From assembly GCA_002692725.1 (NCBI GenBank), contig NZLU01000046.1, positions 1 to 64,000 on the forward strand: a stretch of DNA of 64,000 bases, in the 5' to 3' direction. The notes below the pieces were generated by a model that saw only the letters and a list, made by a program, of their open reading frames with translations, did not search any database and was not told the origin of the DNA. This DNA comes from Ponticaulis sp. (GTDB lineage Bacteria; Pseudomonadota; Alphaproteobacteria; Caulobacterales; Hyphomonadaceae). The position numbers were made by a program, and so were the translations under genes. Each line of letters begins with the position of its first letter. The first letter of the stretch is position 1. Positions 43,353 to 53,553 of this stretch are shown in pieces.

Positions 43353-46088
43353 TTGTCGTCAGAAAACGATACACCAGAAGAAAAGCCGGAAGACGGCGTT
43401 GATCCGGTTACAATCGAAAATGAGCTGAAGAGATCCTATCTCGACTATGCCATGAGCGTGATCGTCAGCCGGGCGCTGCCGGATGTACGCGATGGCCTGA
43501 AACCGGTTCATCGGCGCATTCTCTATGCCATGCAGGTTGGTGGGTATCGATCAGACAAGCCCTATTTCAAATCGGCGCGTGTCGTTGGCGATGTGATCGG
43601 TAAATACCACCCGCACGGCGACAGCGCGGTGTATGATGCGCTTGTTCGGATGACGCAGCCCTTTTCCATGGGGCTGCCACTGGTCGACGGGCAAGGAAAT
43701 TTCGGGTCGATCGACAACGATCCGCCGGCGGCGATGCGTTATACGGAGTGTCGCCTCGCCAAGACGGCTAACTATCTGCTGACGGATTACGACAAAGATA
43801 CGGTCGATTTTCAGGACAATTATGACGGCAAGGAACAAGAACCGATTGTTCTGCCGGCGCAGTTCCCGAACCTGTTGGTCAATGGTGCGGGTGGTATCGC
43901 AGTCGGTATGGCGACGAATATCCCGCCCCACAATCTGGGTGAAGTGATCGACGCGACCCTCGCCATGATCGACAATCCGGTGATTGACGACAATGAGCTG
44001 CTGGAGATTGTACCTGGGCCTGACTTTCCAACTGGTGGATTGATTATCGGTCGGACCGGTGCGCGGTCAGGTCTTCTAACGGGGCGCGGATCGGTGGTGA
44101 TGCGCTCTAAAACTGCTTTCGAGACCATGCGTAATGGGCGTGAAGCGATTGTTGTCACCGAAATTCCATTCCAGGTGAACAAAGCAAATCTGGTTGAAAA
44201 AATTGCTGAACTCGTTCGCGAAAAACGGGTCGAAGGTATCGCAGAACTTCGTGACGAGAGTGACCGGACGGGTATCCGCGTCGTTATCGAAGTGAAGAAG
44301 GACGCCTCTCCGGATGTGGTCCTTAACCAGCTCTATCGGTACTCACAGCTGCAGACGAGTTTTGGCGTGAATATGCTTGCGCTGAATGGCGGTACGCCAG
44401 AGCAGATGAATCTGAGAGACATTCTCTCGGCATTCCTACGCTTCCGCGAACAAGTCGTTGCGCGCCGGACCAAGTTTGAACTGAACAAAGCGCGCGATCG
44501 TGCTCACGTCTTGGTGGGGCTTGCGCTCGCCGTCGCGAATATTGATGAGGTGATCCGCATCATTCGTCAGGCGCCAGATCCAAACACGGCACGGGCAGCA
44601 TTGCTTGAGCGGGACTGGCCGGCGAAAGATATGTTGTCGCTCATCAGCCTGATTGCAGACCGCCGAACCGTTGTGTCTGATACCGAAACCGTTCGTCTGT
44701 CTGATGAACAGGCCCGGTCGATTCTGGAGCTTCGATTGCATCGTCTGACGGCGCTGGGTCGTGATGAGATTGGCGATGAGGCCAAGGGCCTTGCCGAGCG
44801 GATTGCCGATTATCTCGATATTCTGCGTCATCGCAGCCGCGTGCTCGACATCATTCGTGGCGAATTGAATGATGTGAAAAACCAGTTCGCGGTTCCGCGC
44901 CGGTCTGAGATTGTCGAGAGCGACCTTGATTTGGACGATGAAGATCTGATCGAGCGCGAAGACATGGTCGTCACCTTTACCCATGGTGGCTATGTCAAAC
45001 GGACGCCGCTCACTACTTACCGGACTCAGCACCGCGGCGGCAAAGGTCGCTCGGGCATGGCGATGAAGGACGAGGATTTCGTTACACGCCTCTTTGCTGC
45101 GAGCACGCATTCGGAAGTCCTGTTCTTCTCGTCGACGGGAATGGTCTACAAGCAAAAAGTTTGGCGCCTGCCATTGGGCAGCCCGCAATCTCGCGGAAAG
45201 GCGCTCGTCAATATCCTGCCACTGGATAAGGATGAGTGGATCACCAGCGTGATGTTGCTTCCGGAAGACGAAGCCGAGCGAGAGCGTCTGGACGTTATGT
45301 TCGCCACGCGCAAAGGTGGTGTGCGCCGGAACAAGCTATTGGATTTCGTTCAGGTCAATCGCAATGGCAAGATTGCGATGAAACCGGATGAAGACGACGG
45401 CATTGTTGATGTGAAGCTTTGCACGGATCGTGACGATGTTCTTCTGACAACGTCGAATGCCCAATGTATCCGCTTTAAAGTCGGGGATGTGCGCGTTTTC
45501 ACAGGGCGGACGTCGTCTGGTGTTCGTGGTATTCGGCTGGGCGAAGGTGACAAAGTTATTTCGCTTGCTGTTCTGCGACATGTGGATGTCACACCGGCCG
45601 AAGCGCGTGCCTATATGAAGCATGCCGCCGCATTGAGACGCGCTGTCGAAGACAGTGAAGAGGATGCCGAGCCAGTTGTCGTGGACGCGGATGCCGATGA
45701 AGAGGCAACGGATGACATCACACTCAGTGAAGAGCGACTGATCGAACTCGGTGCCGCCGAAGAGTTTATTCTGACGATTACCTCAAAAGGTATGGGCAAA
45801 CGCGCATCGGCTTACGACTATCGCGTGACGGGTCGAGGCGGTAAGGGCCTGATTGCACACCGAATTCCGGATGAGGCTGAAATCTCGGCCTCCTTCCCGG
45901 TCGATGAAGCTGACGATGTGATGGTGGTCACCAATGGCGGCCAGCTTATCCGGTGCCCGGTAAATCAGGTCCGACTTGCGGGACGCTCAACTCAGGGCGT
46001 GAGAATCCTGCGAACTTCCGGCGATGAGAGGGTTGTTTCTGTCGCACGACTTGCAGAACAGGATGAAAAAGACGATCTACCGGAATAA
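43353..46088 (+). CDS. gyrA: DNA gyrase subunit A
   Basis: GyrA is the DNA-cutting subunit of gyrase. The start is TTG 43353 (911 residues), with only a weak ribosome site. The breakage domain has the catalytic Tyr in [10 protein letters not shown]. The quinolone-binding segment [15 protein letters not shown] keeps Ser and Asp at the positions linked to resistance. The C-terminal beta-pinwheel repeats follow from about 530. An acidic insertion (45640-45733, about residues 763-794) splits them. Confidence 0.96.
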   Translation: MSSENDTPEEKPEDGVDPVTIENELKRSYLDYAMSVIVSRALPDVRDGLKPVHRRILYAMQVGGYRSDKPYFKSARVVGDVIGKYHPHGDSAVYDALVRMTQPFSMGLPLVDGQGNFGSIDNDPPAAMRYTECRLAKTANYLLTDYDKDTVDFQDNYDGKEQEPIVLPAQFPNLLVNGAGGIAVGMATNIPPHNLGEVIDATLAMIDNPVIDDNELLEIVPGPDFPTGGLIIGRTGARSGLLTGRGSVVMRSKTAFETMRNGREAIVVTEIPFQVNKANLVEKIAELVREKRVEGIAELRDESDRTGIRVVIEVKKDASPDVVLNQLYRYSQLQTSFGVNMLALNGGTPEQMNLRDILSAFLRFREQVVARRTKFELNKARDRAHVLVGLALAVANIDEVIRIIRQAPDPNTARAALLERDWPAKDMLSLISLIADRRTVVSDTETVRLSDEQARSILELRLHRLTALGRDEIGDEAKGLAERIADYLDILRHRSRVLDIIRGELNDVKNQFAVPRRSEIVESDLDLDDEDLIEREDMVVTFTHGGYVKRTPLTTYRTQHRGGKGRSGMAMKDEDFVTRLFAASTHSEVLFFSSTGMVYKQKVWRLPLGSPQSRGKALVNILPLDKDEWITSVMLLPEDEAERERLDVMFATRKGGVRRNKLLDFVQVNRNGKIAMKPDEDDGIVDVKLCTDRDDVLLTTSNAQCIRFKVGDVRVFTGRTSSGVRGIRLGEGDKVISLAVLRHVDVTPAEARAYMKHAAALRRAVEDSEEDAEPVVVDADADEEATDDITLSEERLIELGAAEEFILTITSKGMGKRASAYDYRVTGRGGKGLIAHRIPDEAEISASFPVDEADDVMVVTNGGQLIRCPVNQVRLAGRSTQGVRILRTSGDERVVSVARLAEQDEKDDLPE

Positions 46089-46120
46089 AGTTGATTTCTT
46101 AGGCGCCCGGGGAGGTCTGT

Positions 46121-46615
46121 TTGGTTTTTCGTATTGGAATGTATCCGGGCACGTTTGATCCGCTGACAAACGGTCATCGTGATATCATTGGCCGAGCCGT
46201 CAAGCTCGTCGACAAGCTTGTGATCGGGGTGGCGATCAATAAGGCCAAGGGGCCGTTGTTTTCTCTCGAAGAGCGCGTGGAAATGGTGCTCGAAGAGGTT
46301 GAACCCTTTCGGAAGCAGGCTGAAATTGAAGTCCGTCCGTTTGACAATCTGCTTATGCACTTCGCCGAAGAATGTGATGCATCTGTAATTATACGCGGGC
46401 TTCGGGCTGTGTCAGACTTTGAATATGAATTTCAAATGGTGGCGATGAACCAGAAGCTGAATCCTGCAATTGAGACCGTGTTTCTGATGGCGGACCCTCA
46501 ACACCAGGCTGTGGCGTCCCGTCTCGTCAAAGAAATTGCCAAACTCAACGGCCAGGTCGGACATTTTGTGTCACCGACCATCGCCAAGAGACTGAAGGAA
46601 AAACTTTGTTCATGA
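46121..46615 (+). CDS. coaD: pantetheine-phosphate adenylyltransferase
   Basis: CoaD makes dephospho-CoA from pantetheine phosphate and ATP. The start is TTG 46121 with GGGGAGG upstream, giving 164 residues, the usual size. The nucleotidyltransferase motif GTFDPLTNGHRDI and the conserved RGLRAVSDFEYEFQM and VASRLVKEIA are all present. The end overlaps the cyclophilin gene by 4 nt (ATGA). Confidence 0.95.
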   Translation: MVFRIGMYPGTFDPLTNGHRDIIGRAVKLVDKLVIGVAINKAKGPLFSLEERVEMVLEEVEPFRKQAEIEVRPFDNLLMHFAEECDASVIIRGLRAVSDFEYEFQMVAMNQKLNPAIETVFLMADPQHQAVASRLVKEIAKLNGQVGHFVSPTIAKRLKEKLCS

Positions 46616-47517
46616 AAAATCTCGTCGGATCGCTGATTGTCGGGTTCTTTTGTTTGCAGCCAGCTCTCGCTCAGGAAGAGGGCGGGGCGACGACTCCCGC
46701 CGCGAGTCCTGCATTCGATGACGCGCTACAGGATTCTGAGAACTGGAGAGAAGTTGACCCTGAGAACCTTATCAAATTCAGGATTCTGGATGGACGTGGT
46801 CAGGAACGCGGAACGATTTTCGTTGAAATCGCGACCTTTACCGCCCCGGGACACATTGAGCGGTTTAAGGAGCTTATTCGAAGCGGCGATCTGAACGGCA
46901 CTGTGTTTCATCGGGTGATTGATGACTTCATGGCCCAAGGCGGCGATGTCGAAGCTAAAGACCCGTCTCTTACAGGGAAATGGGCAGATATACCGGGCGA
47001 ATTCACCTTCATTCGATATCCTTTGAAAACGGATGGCAGTGAACTGCCAATGCACAAGCTTGGGCCAGACAGTTCGGCTACGAATGGCTATATTATGGGA
47101 TTTCCCGTGCAGACGCAGTCAGAATATCTGGCCAGCCTGACGAAGGAACAATCGGTCGAAAGCTGGATTCCTCACTGTGAAGGTGTCGTCTCAACCGCGC
47201 GAACAGATGACCCGAATTCCGCATCGACGCAGTTCTTCCTGATGCGTGAAGCACGCCAGCATCTGGATCGGGAATATACGTCCTGGGGGCGGGTTCTGGT
47301 TGGTCAGGATGTCGTCGATTCCATCAAGGTCGGAGAGCCGGTATCTATTCCGGATATGCTGATCTCAGCAGATATCGTTGCCGATTTGCCCGAGGATGAA
47401 CAGCCTCGCGTTTTGGTGCAACGGACCGACGGCCCCGATTATGCGCCGATATTGGAAGCCAATGCGGGTGTGAATGTCTGTGACTTGCCTGCGGTTCCTG
47501 CGCTGGTCTCTGAATAG
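46612..47517 (+). CDS. periplasmic peptidyl-prolyl isomerase (cyclophilin)
   Basis: This 301-residue protein has a signal peptide (MKNLVGSLIVGFFCLQPALAQ), so it is exported. The cyclophilin core shows GTVFHRVIDDFMAQGGD, then a long insert, and later NSASTQFFLM and the YTSWGRVLVGQDVVDSI strand. Between the two halves lies a segment with a cysteine (IPHCEGVVSTAR) that aligns with the usual GLxSMA-type strand. It probably folds periplasmic or outer-membrane proteins. The substrate is unknown. Confidence 0.9.
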   Translation: MKNLVGSLIVGFFCLQPALAQEEGGATTPAASPAFDDALQDSENWREVDPENLIKFRILDGRGQERGTIFVEIATFTAPGHIERFKELIRSGDLNGTVFHRVIDDFMAQGGDVEAKDPSLTGKWADIPGEFTFIRYPLKTDGSELPMHKLGPDSSATNGYIMGFPVQTQSEYLASLTKEQSVESWIPHCEGVVSTARTDDPNSASTQFFLMREARQHLDREYTSWGRVLVGQDVVDSIKVGEPVSIPDMLISADIVADLPEDEQPRVLVQRTDGPDYAPILEANAGVNVCDLPAVPALVSE

Positions 47518-47525
47518 GTCGGACT

Positions 47526-48578
47526 TTGGATCTCTCTCAGTTTGATTTTGATCTGCCGGACGACCGTATCGCGCTGCGTCCGGTTTCGCCTCGGGATGCC
47601 TGCAAACTGCTTGTGTGTGAGGCGGATGGATCGATTTCGGACGCGGTGTTCAGGGACATCGAACACATTCTCCGGCCCGGAGATCTGCTGATTGCGAATG
47701 ACACGCGGGTTGTGCCAGCACTGCTGAATGGCGTTCGTCCAGCCCGGGATGAGACCGGTCAGAATATTCCCATACAGGTCAATCTGTTGAGTGAAACGGA
47801 TAGTGGGAGCTGGCTGTGTTTTGCCAAGCCCGGCCGCCGATTGCGCGTGGGCGATCAGATCGGTTTTGGTCAGAACCTCTCTGCGACGGTTCTTTCAAAG
47901 AAGGACCATGGCGAAATCGAATTGAAATTCTCACACGCCGGACGAGATTTCTCGGAGCGGGTGGCCGAGGTGGGAATGATGCCAATTCCGCCCTACATCG
48001 CTAAACAGCGCGCCTCTGACGACTCTGATCAGGACGATTATCAGACTGTGTTCGCCAATGAACCTGGTTCTGTGGCCGCGCCAACAGCGGGCCTCCATTT
48101 TACTGAAAACCTTCTGCAGAGAATGAAATCAGCAGGGTTTGGGCCGGACTATGTGACGCTGCATGTCGGAGCCGGCACATTTGCGCCCCTGACTGAGGAT
48201 GAGCTCGTACGCGGAAAGCTTCATGAAGAATGGTGTGCGATTTCAGAAACGGTTGCGCAGAAGATCAATGAAACGAAAGCGTCGGGCGGCCGGGTGATTG
48301 CTGTCGGTACCACTGCGCTGAGAACGCTGGAATCCCGGGCGAATGGTATGGGGAGAGTGGCCGCCGGTGCAGGCCGGACGGACATTTTCATCCGGCCCGG
48401 CTACGAGTTTCAGATTGTGGATGGATTGGTCACGAATTTTCACTTGCCCAGATCAAGCCTGTTTATGATGGTCTGTGCGTTGAAGGGCATTGAGACCATG
48501 CAGGCTTGTTATGCTCACGCCATTGAGAATGATTACAGTTTTTATTCCTATGGTGATGCTTGCCTGCTAATCCGCTGA
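47526..48578 (+). CDS. queA: S-adenosylmethionine:tRNA ribosyltransferase-isomerase
   Basis: QueA converts preQ1 in tRNA to epoxyqueuosine, using the ribosyl part of SAM. The start is TTG 47526 (350 residues), which matches the family N-terminus [16 protein letters not shown]. Other marks are [13 protein letters not shown], the [12 protein letters not shown] segment and the C-terminal [13 protein letters not shown]. It is directly followed by tgt after one base, the usual queuosine pair. Confidence 0.95.
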   Translation: MDLSQFDFDLPDDRIALRPVSPRDACKLLVCEADGSISDAVFRDIEHILRPGDLLIANDTRVVPALLNGVRPARDETGQNIPIQVNLLSETDSGSWLCFAKPGRRLRVGDQIGFGQNLSATVLSKKDHGEIELKFSHAGRDFSERVAEVGMMPIPPYIAKQRASDDSDQDDYQTVFANEPGSVAAPTAGLHFTENLLQRMKSAGFGPDYVTLHVGAGTFAPLTEDELVRGKLHEEWCAISETVAQKINETKASGGRVIAVGTTALRTLESRANGMGRVAAGAGRTDIFIRPGYEFQIVDGLVTNFHLPRSSLFMMVCALKGIETMQACYAHAIENDYSFYSYGDACLLIR

Positions 48579-48579
48579 A

Positions 48580-49689
48580 ATGACCGACTTCAAATTCGAA
48601 ATTCATGCGCGATCCGGGCGGGCGCGGCGAGGCACTCTGAGAACTGCGCGAGGCGATATCCGTACGCCCGCTTTTATGCCCGTTGGTACAGCTGCAACCG
48701 TAAAGGCGCTTTATACCGATCAGGTCAAAGAGGCCGGCGCAGATATCCTTCTCGGAAACACCTATCATCTCATGTTGCGACCCGGCAGCGAAAGAGTGGC
48801 GCGTCTGGGTGGTCTTCATAGATTCATGAAATGGGAGCACCCCATTCTGACCGATTCCGGGGGTTTTCAGGTCTGGTCGCTGGCAGGTCTGCGAAAGATG
48901 ACTGAAGAGGGTGTATCGTTCAAATCGCACATTGATGGGTCTCAGCATGTTCTGACGCCCGAGCGCTCGATCCAGATACAGGCGGATCATCTCGGCGCCG
49001 ACATTTCGATGCAGTTTGATGAGTGCACATCCTACCCTGCGACCCATGATGAAGCCGAAGCGTCGATGGAGCTGTCACTGAGATGGGGGAAACGCTCAAA
49101 AGAGGCGTTTGGTGAGCGCGACAGCCAGAACCTTTTCGGTATCGTGCAGGGGTCTGATTTTGAGGATTTGCGGCAACGCTCGGCTGAAGGATTGAGAGAG
49201 ATCGGTTTTGGCGGCTATGCGATTGGCGGACTAGCGGTCGGCGAGGGTCATAATCGCATGGTTGAGGTGATCGACTTTACCGAGCCGCACCTCCCGCAGG
49301 AACGCCCACGCTATCTGATGGGCGTTGGTAAGCCGATCGATATTCTAGAGGCAGTCGCGCATGGCGTGGATATGTTTGACTGTGTTCTGCCGACGCGCTC
49401 CGGCCGCCATGGTCAGGCCTGGACGTGGGATGGGCCGATCAACATCAAGAATGCGCGGTTTGCTGAAGACCCGGATCCAATTGACCCGAATTCTGAGTGT
49501 CCTGCCAGCCGCGATTATTCAAAAGCCTATCTGAACCACCTCTTCAAAGCAGGAGAGTATCTCGCGCCCATGCTTCTCTCCTGGCACAATACGGCTTTCT
49601 TCCAGTCTTTGATGCAAAGACTTCGTTCTGCGATTGAAGATGGCAGTTTTGAGTCGGTCAGAGCCGAATTAAAGCAACGCTGGAGCTGA
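48580..49689 (+). CDS. tgt: tRNA-guanine transglycosylase (variant zinc site)
   Basis: Tgt exchanges guanine 34 of GUN-anticodon tRNAs for preQ1. The 369-residue protein has the catalytic Asp in [17 protein letters not shown] and the second Asp in [15 protein letters not shown]. The zinc site is altered. The segment [17 protein letters not shown] holds Ser305 and Ser310 where classical enzymes have Cys, leaving only Cys307 and His336 of the four ligands. Alphaproteobacterial homologues may share part of this change. Whether zinc is still bound is unclear. Confidence 0.94.
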   Translation: MTDFKFEIHARSGRARRGTLRTARGDIRTPAFMPVGTAATVKALYTDQVKEAGADILLGNTYHLMLRPGSERVARLGGLHRFMKWEHPILTDSGGFQVWSLAGLRKMTEEGVSFKSHIDGSQHVLTPERSIQIQADHLGADISMQFDECTSYPATHDEAEASMELSLRWGKRSKEAFGERDSQNLFGIVQGSDFEDLRQRSAEGLREIGFGGYAIGGLAVGEGHNRMVEVIDFTEPHLPQERPRYLMGVGKPIDILEAVAHGVDMFDCVLPTRSGRHGQAWTWDGPINIKNARFAEDPDPIDPNSECPASRDYSKAYLNHLFKAGEYLAPMLLSWHNTAFFQSLMQRLRSAIEDGSFESVRAELKQRWS

Positions 49690-49888
49690 AGCCGAACAAT
49701 TGATTGGTGTCGGGGCGTTGAGCCTTGCTTTGGATTTGCTGGCAAGAATAACGCTCCGTTGGATGGTTTTCGCGCGAACCAATTGTATTCATTGGATTTA
49801 ATATCAATTCTGGGTGACGATTTCAGGTGTAGTCCGAGCGGTTCTGAAAATTTATCAAAAAAAAGTCAGGGATGCGGCTGACTGTTCA
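49690..49888. other. intergenic region after tgt without a visible gene
   Basis: This 200-base stretch holds no credible open frame, tRNA or strong terminator; it is AT-richer than its neighbours. The promoter of tRNA-Lys follows at its right end. Confidence 0.5.
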
Positions 49889-49917
49889 TTGACCCGTAAC
49901 GCCCGTGAGTCTATATG
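49889..49917 (+). promoter_or_regulatory. promoter of tRNA-Lys
   Basis: TTGACC (49889-49894) and TATATG (49912-49917) are separated by 17 bases and end 13 bases before the tRNA 5' end. Confidence 0.75.
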
Positions 49918-49930
49918 CGCCAACTCGGTT

Positions 49931-50006
49931 GTGCCCATAGCTCAGTCGGTAGAGCATCTGACTTTTAATCAGAGGGTCGCAGGTTCGAACCCTGCTGGGC
50001 ACACCA
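49931..50006 (+). tRNA. tRNA-Lys (anticodon TTT)
   Basis: A complete 76-nt cloverleaf with acceptor GTGCCCA/TGGGCAC, anticodon loop CTTTTAA (TTT), T-loop TTCGAAC, discriminator A and an encoded CCA at 50004-50006. Confidence 0.96.
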
Positions 50007-50107
50007 AATCTCTCTCCGACGCATTATCCTACATAGACGCGGAAGATCGAAAAGCAGTTCTCACTGCTATTCGGCCTGTCATCTCGCACATCGATGTGAT
50101 GGTTTCA

Positions 50108-50182
50108 TGGTGGGCGATACTGGGATTGAACCAGTGACCCCTGCCGTGTGAAGGCAGTGCTCTCCCGCTGAGCTAATCGCCC
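50108..50182 (-). tRNA. tRNA-Val (anticodon CAC)
   Basis: The minus strand folds as a 75-nt cloverleaf with acceptor GGGCGAT/ATCGCCC, anticodon stem CTGCC/GGCAG around loop TTCACAC (anticodon CAC), T-loop TTCAATC, discriminator A and an encoded CCA at 50108-50110. Confidence 0.95.
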
Positions 50183-50201
50183 CAGAAAACTGAAGGTGGC
50201 C

Positions 50202-50230
50202 TCGATATGCTGGAACGTCGGGGGCGTCAA
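50202..50230 (-). promoter_or_regulatory. promoter of tRNA-Val
   Basis: On the minus strand TTGACG (50225-50230) and TATCGA (50202-50207) are 17 bases apart, 19 bases before the tRNA 5' end. Confidence 0.65.
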
Positions 50231-50465
50231 TAGGTCTTCTGACCCGGCGAAATTTCAGTTGAATATGAATATTTGTTTATCTTGGGTCCCAACATGAACA
50301 AATGTAAATGTAAACAAGTCAAAAATGTGGTCTTTTCTGTATAAAATCGGACTAGACTTGATGTGCGTTTCAAACAGCTCTAATTTTCAGGAAAGCCGCG
50401 CAAACAAGACGGCAACCAGGATCAAGAAGGACATTAGATATTATAATCTGATCCAGGAGACTGAA

Positions 50466-50732
50466 ATGAGTGGAGACTGGTGTACTACTGACGGTGCCCG
50501 CAGGCTGAAAGACAAGATTGAAGCTTATTGGCGCGAACGCGGATTTGACGTGGACATTGACCTCGTTGAGGCAGGTTTTATTGCCGCAATGCGGTCAGGT
50601 CGAACAGATGTCCGCAGTAACATGATCAATGGCATGCCTGTGCGCGGTGAACGGAAATCCGATGACACGGCACGTATGGCACGCTCGATGTCGAAGCATT
50701 CCGGAGAGAGCAATTTTAGCTGGGCAAGCTAA
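50466..50732 (+). CDS. small conserved hypothetical protein
   Basis: This 88-residue protein starts at ATG 50466 with AGGAG 8 bases upstream. It begins with WCTTDGARRLKDKIEAYWRE and ends with a segment DVRSNMINGMPVRG. Small proteins of this pattern (a helix with GAR.LK..IE.YW, then DVRS..VNG.P) are, as I recall, widespread in Caulobacterales and relatives with no known role. About 280 bases before it hold the tRNA-Val promoter and nothing else clear. Its end overlaps the convergent gph by 17 bp. Confidence 0.75.
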   Translation: MSGDWCTTDGARRLKDKIEAYWRERGFDVDIDLVEAGFIAAMRSGRTDVRSNMINGMPVRGERKSDDTARMARSMSKHSGESNFSWAS

Positions 50733-51399
50733 AATGGTCTTCGAGTGTGACGATGAGCTCTTTCGCGGAGCTAAGTCGATACGCACAGTTCACTTCATCG
50801 AGCCGGTCATCCAGATATCCGTACGTCATCAAAATGAACGGAACACCGGATGCCTGCGCCGCAAACCCATCGGTTGATGAGTCACCGATCATGATTGATC
50901 CTTCCAGCAAGCCGTCGGCAAGCCCGACGGCTTCATTTAAATGTGCGGGTGACGGTTTCTTTTTTGAAGCACGATCGGCCCCCACAATCGCATGAAAGTA
51001 AGATGACAGGTTCAGTGTCTCTAGCACTTCCTCCGCCAAGACTTGCGTTTTGTTGGTACAGACCGCCAGCCTCGCATTCATGGATGTGCAATAGTCCAGA
51101 CAGTCGAGAATTCCCTCGAAAGGCCGGCTGTGATCCGCGATGTGGCTGACATAATAGTCCAGAAACAAGCGATGTAGTTCGCTGACCAGGTCTTCGCTCA
51201 GCGTAAGGCCTGAGAGTTTCGCTGATCTCTCGATCATGAATTTTGCGCCATGTCCGATTGAGTGCCGGATCGTCTCAAGGCTGACCGCCTCCAATCCTTT
51301 CTGCTTGAAACAATAACAGAGTGACGCGTGGAGGTCCGGTGCGGTGTCCACAAGCGTTCCATCCAGATCAAAAACAACGGTTTTATTGGACCACGGCAC
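50716..51399 (-). CDS. gph: HAD hydrolase, phosphoglycolate phosphatase-like
   Basis: This 227-residue haloacid-dehalogenase phosphatase has motif I FDLDGTLVDTAPDL, motif II (AVCTNKTQ), motif III Lys in RASKKKPSP, and motif IV IMIGDSSTDGFAA. An alpha-helical cap (about 20-85) is typical of the Gph group that clears 2-phosphoglycolate formed in DNA repair. The exact substrate remains uncertain because the family is broad. It is divergent from glmU. Confidence 0.85.
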   Translation of the reverse strand: MPWSNKTVVFDLDGTLVDTAPDLHASLCYCFKQKGLEAVSLETIRHSIGHGAKFMIERSAKLSGLTLSEDLVSELHRLFLDYYVSHIADHSRPFEGILDCLDYCTSMNARLAVCTNKTQVLAEEVLETLNLSSYFHAIVGADRASKKKPSPAHLNEAVGLADGLLEGSIMIGDSSTDGFAAQASGVPFILMTYGYLDDRLDEVNCAYRLSSAKELIVTLEDHFSLPS

Positions 51400-51485
51400 G
51401 ACTCACTCCTTAACTGTTTGAATTGACCCCCCATCTACAGGGTGTAATCCCATTCCGTAAGGGGTTTGCGACGGAGAGTTCAGAC

Positions 51486-52838
51486 ATGCAGAGAGCCGCT
51501 GTGATCCTTGCTGCAGGCAAGGGGACCCGCATGCAGTCGGAGACCACCAAGGTTCTGCACAAAGTCGGCGGCCGGATGATGGTCGATTGGTCGTTGAATC
51601 TGGCAGATCAGCTTAAATGTCAAAAACGTATTCTGGTCATCGGCACCCATTCCGATGATCTCAGACAGGTGGCGATGGATCGGGTTGGTGAGGCTGGTAT
51701 TGCGGTTCAGGACCCGCCTATGGGAACGGGACATGCCGTACAATGCGCCGAGAGCGTTCTCCGTGGCTTTGAGGGCATGGTTGTCATTCTCTACGCCGAC
51801 ACGCCGCTATTGCCCGTCAGCGCTGTTGAAGCTGCTTTCGAGGCGTTGGAGCAGGGCGGTGACATCTCCGTGCTTGGCTTTGATGCGAATGAGCCAGGTG
51901 GTTATGGCCGTCTGATTTGTAATGATGATGGCGAGCTCCTTGAGATTGTTGAGGCGAAGGATGCGTCTTCCGAGCAACTTGCCGTGAGTTTCTGTAATTC
52001 TGGCGTCATGGCGGTTCGGTCGAAAGAGCTGTTCGAGCTTTTGGGCAAGGTCACGAATGCTAATGCCAAGGGCGAGTATTATCTCACTGACATCGTTGCC
52101 CTTGGACGAGAGAGGGGCCTGAAGGCCGTTGCCGTAAAATGCTCTGAAGAAGATGTGCTCGGCGTGAATTCGCGTGTTCAACTCGCCGAAGCCGAACAGG
52201 TGTTTCAGTCCCAAAAGCGTAAGGCTCTTATGGAGAGCGGTGTCACCATGACGGATCCGGAAACCGTCTATTTCTCCTTTGACACCGAAATTGGTCGAGA
52301 CGTGAGTATTGAGCCAAATGTCGTTTTTGGGCCGGGTGTGTCTGTGGAAGAGGGGGTTGAGATCAGGGCCTTCTGTCATTTGGAAGGTTGCCGGATTAGC
52401 TCCGGCAGCCAAATCGGGCCGTTTGCACGACTGCGCCGAGGGGCCGATTTGGGCAAGGGCGTCCGGGTTGGAAACTTTGTCGAAGTGAAGAATACGCGAA
52501 TGGATGATGGCGCAAAGGCCAATCATCTGGCTTATCTCGGAGACGGAAAGGTCGGCGCGCGCAGCAATATTGGCGCCGGCACAATCTTTTGTAATTACGA
52601 CGGCTATTTCAAACACGCGACCGTGTTGGGCGAGGATGTTTTTGTGGGCTCAAATTCCGCACTTGTGGCCCCGCTAACGCTTGGAGATTCCAGTTTTATC
52701 GGGTCGGGAAGCGTCATCACAGATGATGTTCCAGAGCATGCCCTTGCACTCGGTCGCGGAAAACAGCACATCATCGACGGATGGGCGTCGGCCTATCATG
52801 CCGATATGAAGCAGAAAAAACAGAACCAGGACAAATAG
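51486..52838 (+). CDS. glmU: bifunctional UDP-N-acetylglucosamine pyrophosphorylase / glucosamine-1-phosphate acetyltransferase
   Basis: GlmU makes UDP-GlcNAc, the precursor of peptidoglycan and LPS. From ATG 51486 (GGAGAG upstream) it has 450 residues. The N-terminal uridyltransferase has LAAGKGTRMQSE and YADTPLL. The C-terminal half is a left-handed beta-helix with hexapeptide repeats and the acetyltransferase segment EVKNTRMDDGAKANHLAYLG. The rpiA gene starts directly at its stop. Confidence 0.96.
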   Translation: MQRAAVILAAGKGTRMQSETTKVLHKVGGRMMVDWSLNLADQLKCQKRILVIGTHSDDLRQVAMDRVGEAGIAVQDPPMGTGHAVQCAESVLRGFEGMVVILYADTPLLPVSAVEAAFEALEQGGDISVLGFDANEPGGYGRLICNDDGELLEIVEAKDASSEQLAVSFCNSGVMAVRSKELFELLGKVTNANAKGEYYLTDIVALGRERGLKAVAVKCSEEDVLGVNSRVQLAEAEQVFQSQKRKALMESGVTMTDPETVYFSFDTEIGRDVSIEPNVVFGPGVSVEEGVEIRAFCHLEGCRISSGSQIGPFARLRRGADLGKGVRVGNFVEVKNTRMDDGAKANHLAYLGDGKVGARSNIGAGTIFCNYDGYFKHATVLGEDVFVGSNSALVAPLTLGDSSFIGSGSVITDDVPEHALALGRGKQHIIDGWASAYHADMKQKKQNQDK

Positions 52839-53546
52839 ATGGCTCAGGATGACGCGAAAAGGAATGCGGCCGCCGCGGCGGTGGATTTCGTAGAAGACGG
52901 TATGACCATCGGTCTCGGAACAGGCTCTACCGCGGCTTTCTTTGTGGAATTTCTGGCTGACGAAGTTGCTGATGGACTGCTTATTAAGGGCGTTCCGACA
53001 TCTGAAGCGACACAGCGTCTGGCTGAGAGTCACGGAATTCCGCTTTTGCCGGTTGAACAGGTTGAGCGCATTCATCTGACTGTGGATGGGGCCGATGAGG
53101 TCGACCCGCATGCAAATCTGATCAAAGGCGGTGGCGCTGCGCTTCTGCGGGAGAAAATCATCGCAGATGCGTCCGACCATATGATCGTTATCGCAGATGC
53201 CGGGAAAGCTGTTGATGTGTTGGGCAAATTTCCATTGCCTGTCGAAGTTACGCCTTTTGGCTTCACGATTACAGCGAAAAAAGTCTACGACGCTCTGTCA
53301 GCAACTGGTGTTTCAAAACCCAATGTGAAACTGCGAGAGCTGGGGCAAAGCGGCGCGCCACTTGTGACGGACGGTGGCAATTATATCCTGGACTGCGCGT
53401 GCAAGGCGATCCCGAACGTGCGGGAAACAGCGGTGGCATTATCCATGATACCCGGCGTCGTCGAGCACGGGCTGTTCATCAATATCGCGCGTACCGTCAT
53501 CATTGGCGATGACGATGGCGCAGAAATTCTCGAATTCGAAAGTTAG
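52839..53546 (+). CDS. rpiA: ribose-5-phosphate isomerase A
   Basis: RpiA interconverts ribose 5-phosphate and ribulose 5-phosphate in the pentose phosphate pathway. The 235-residue protein has GLGTGSTAAFFVE, the VDGADEVDPHANLIKGGGAALLREK active region and the C-terminal GVVEHGLFI. It starts one codon position after the glmU stop and is followed after 7 bases by gor. Confidence 0.96.
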   Translation: MAQDDAKRNAAAAAVDFVEDGMTIGLGTGSTAAFFVEFLADEVADGLLIKGVPTSEATQRLAESHGIPLLPVEQVERIHLTVDGADEVDPHANLIKGGGAALLREKIIADASDHMIVIADAGKAVDVLGKFPLPVEVTPFGFTITAKKVYDALSATGVSKPNVKLRELGQSGAPLVTDGGNYILDCACKAIPNVRETAVALSMIPGVVEHGLFINIARTVIIGDDDGAEILEFES

Positions 53547-53553
53547 GGCAGAA

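Noticed and set aside
43353..46088. Quinolone-resistance change in GyrA
   Set aside because: The segment GDSAVYD keeps Ser and Asp at the key positions; no resistance substitution is seen.
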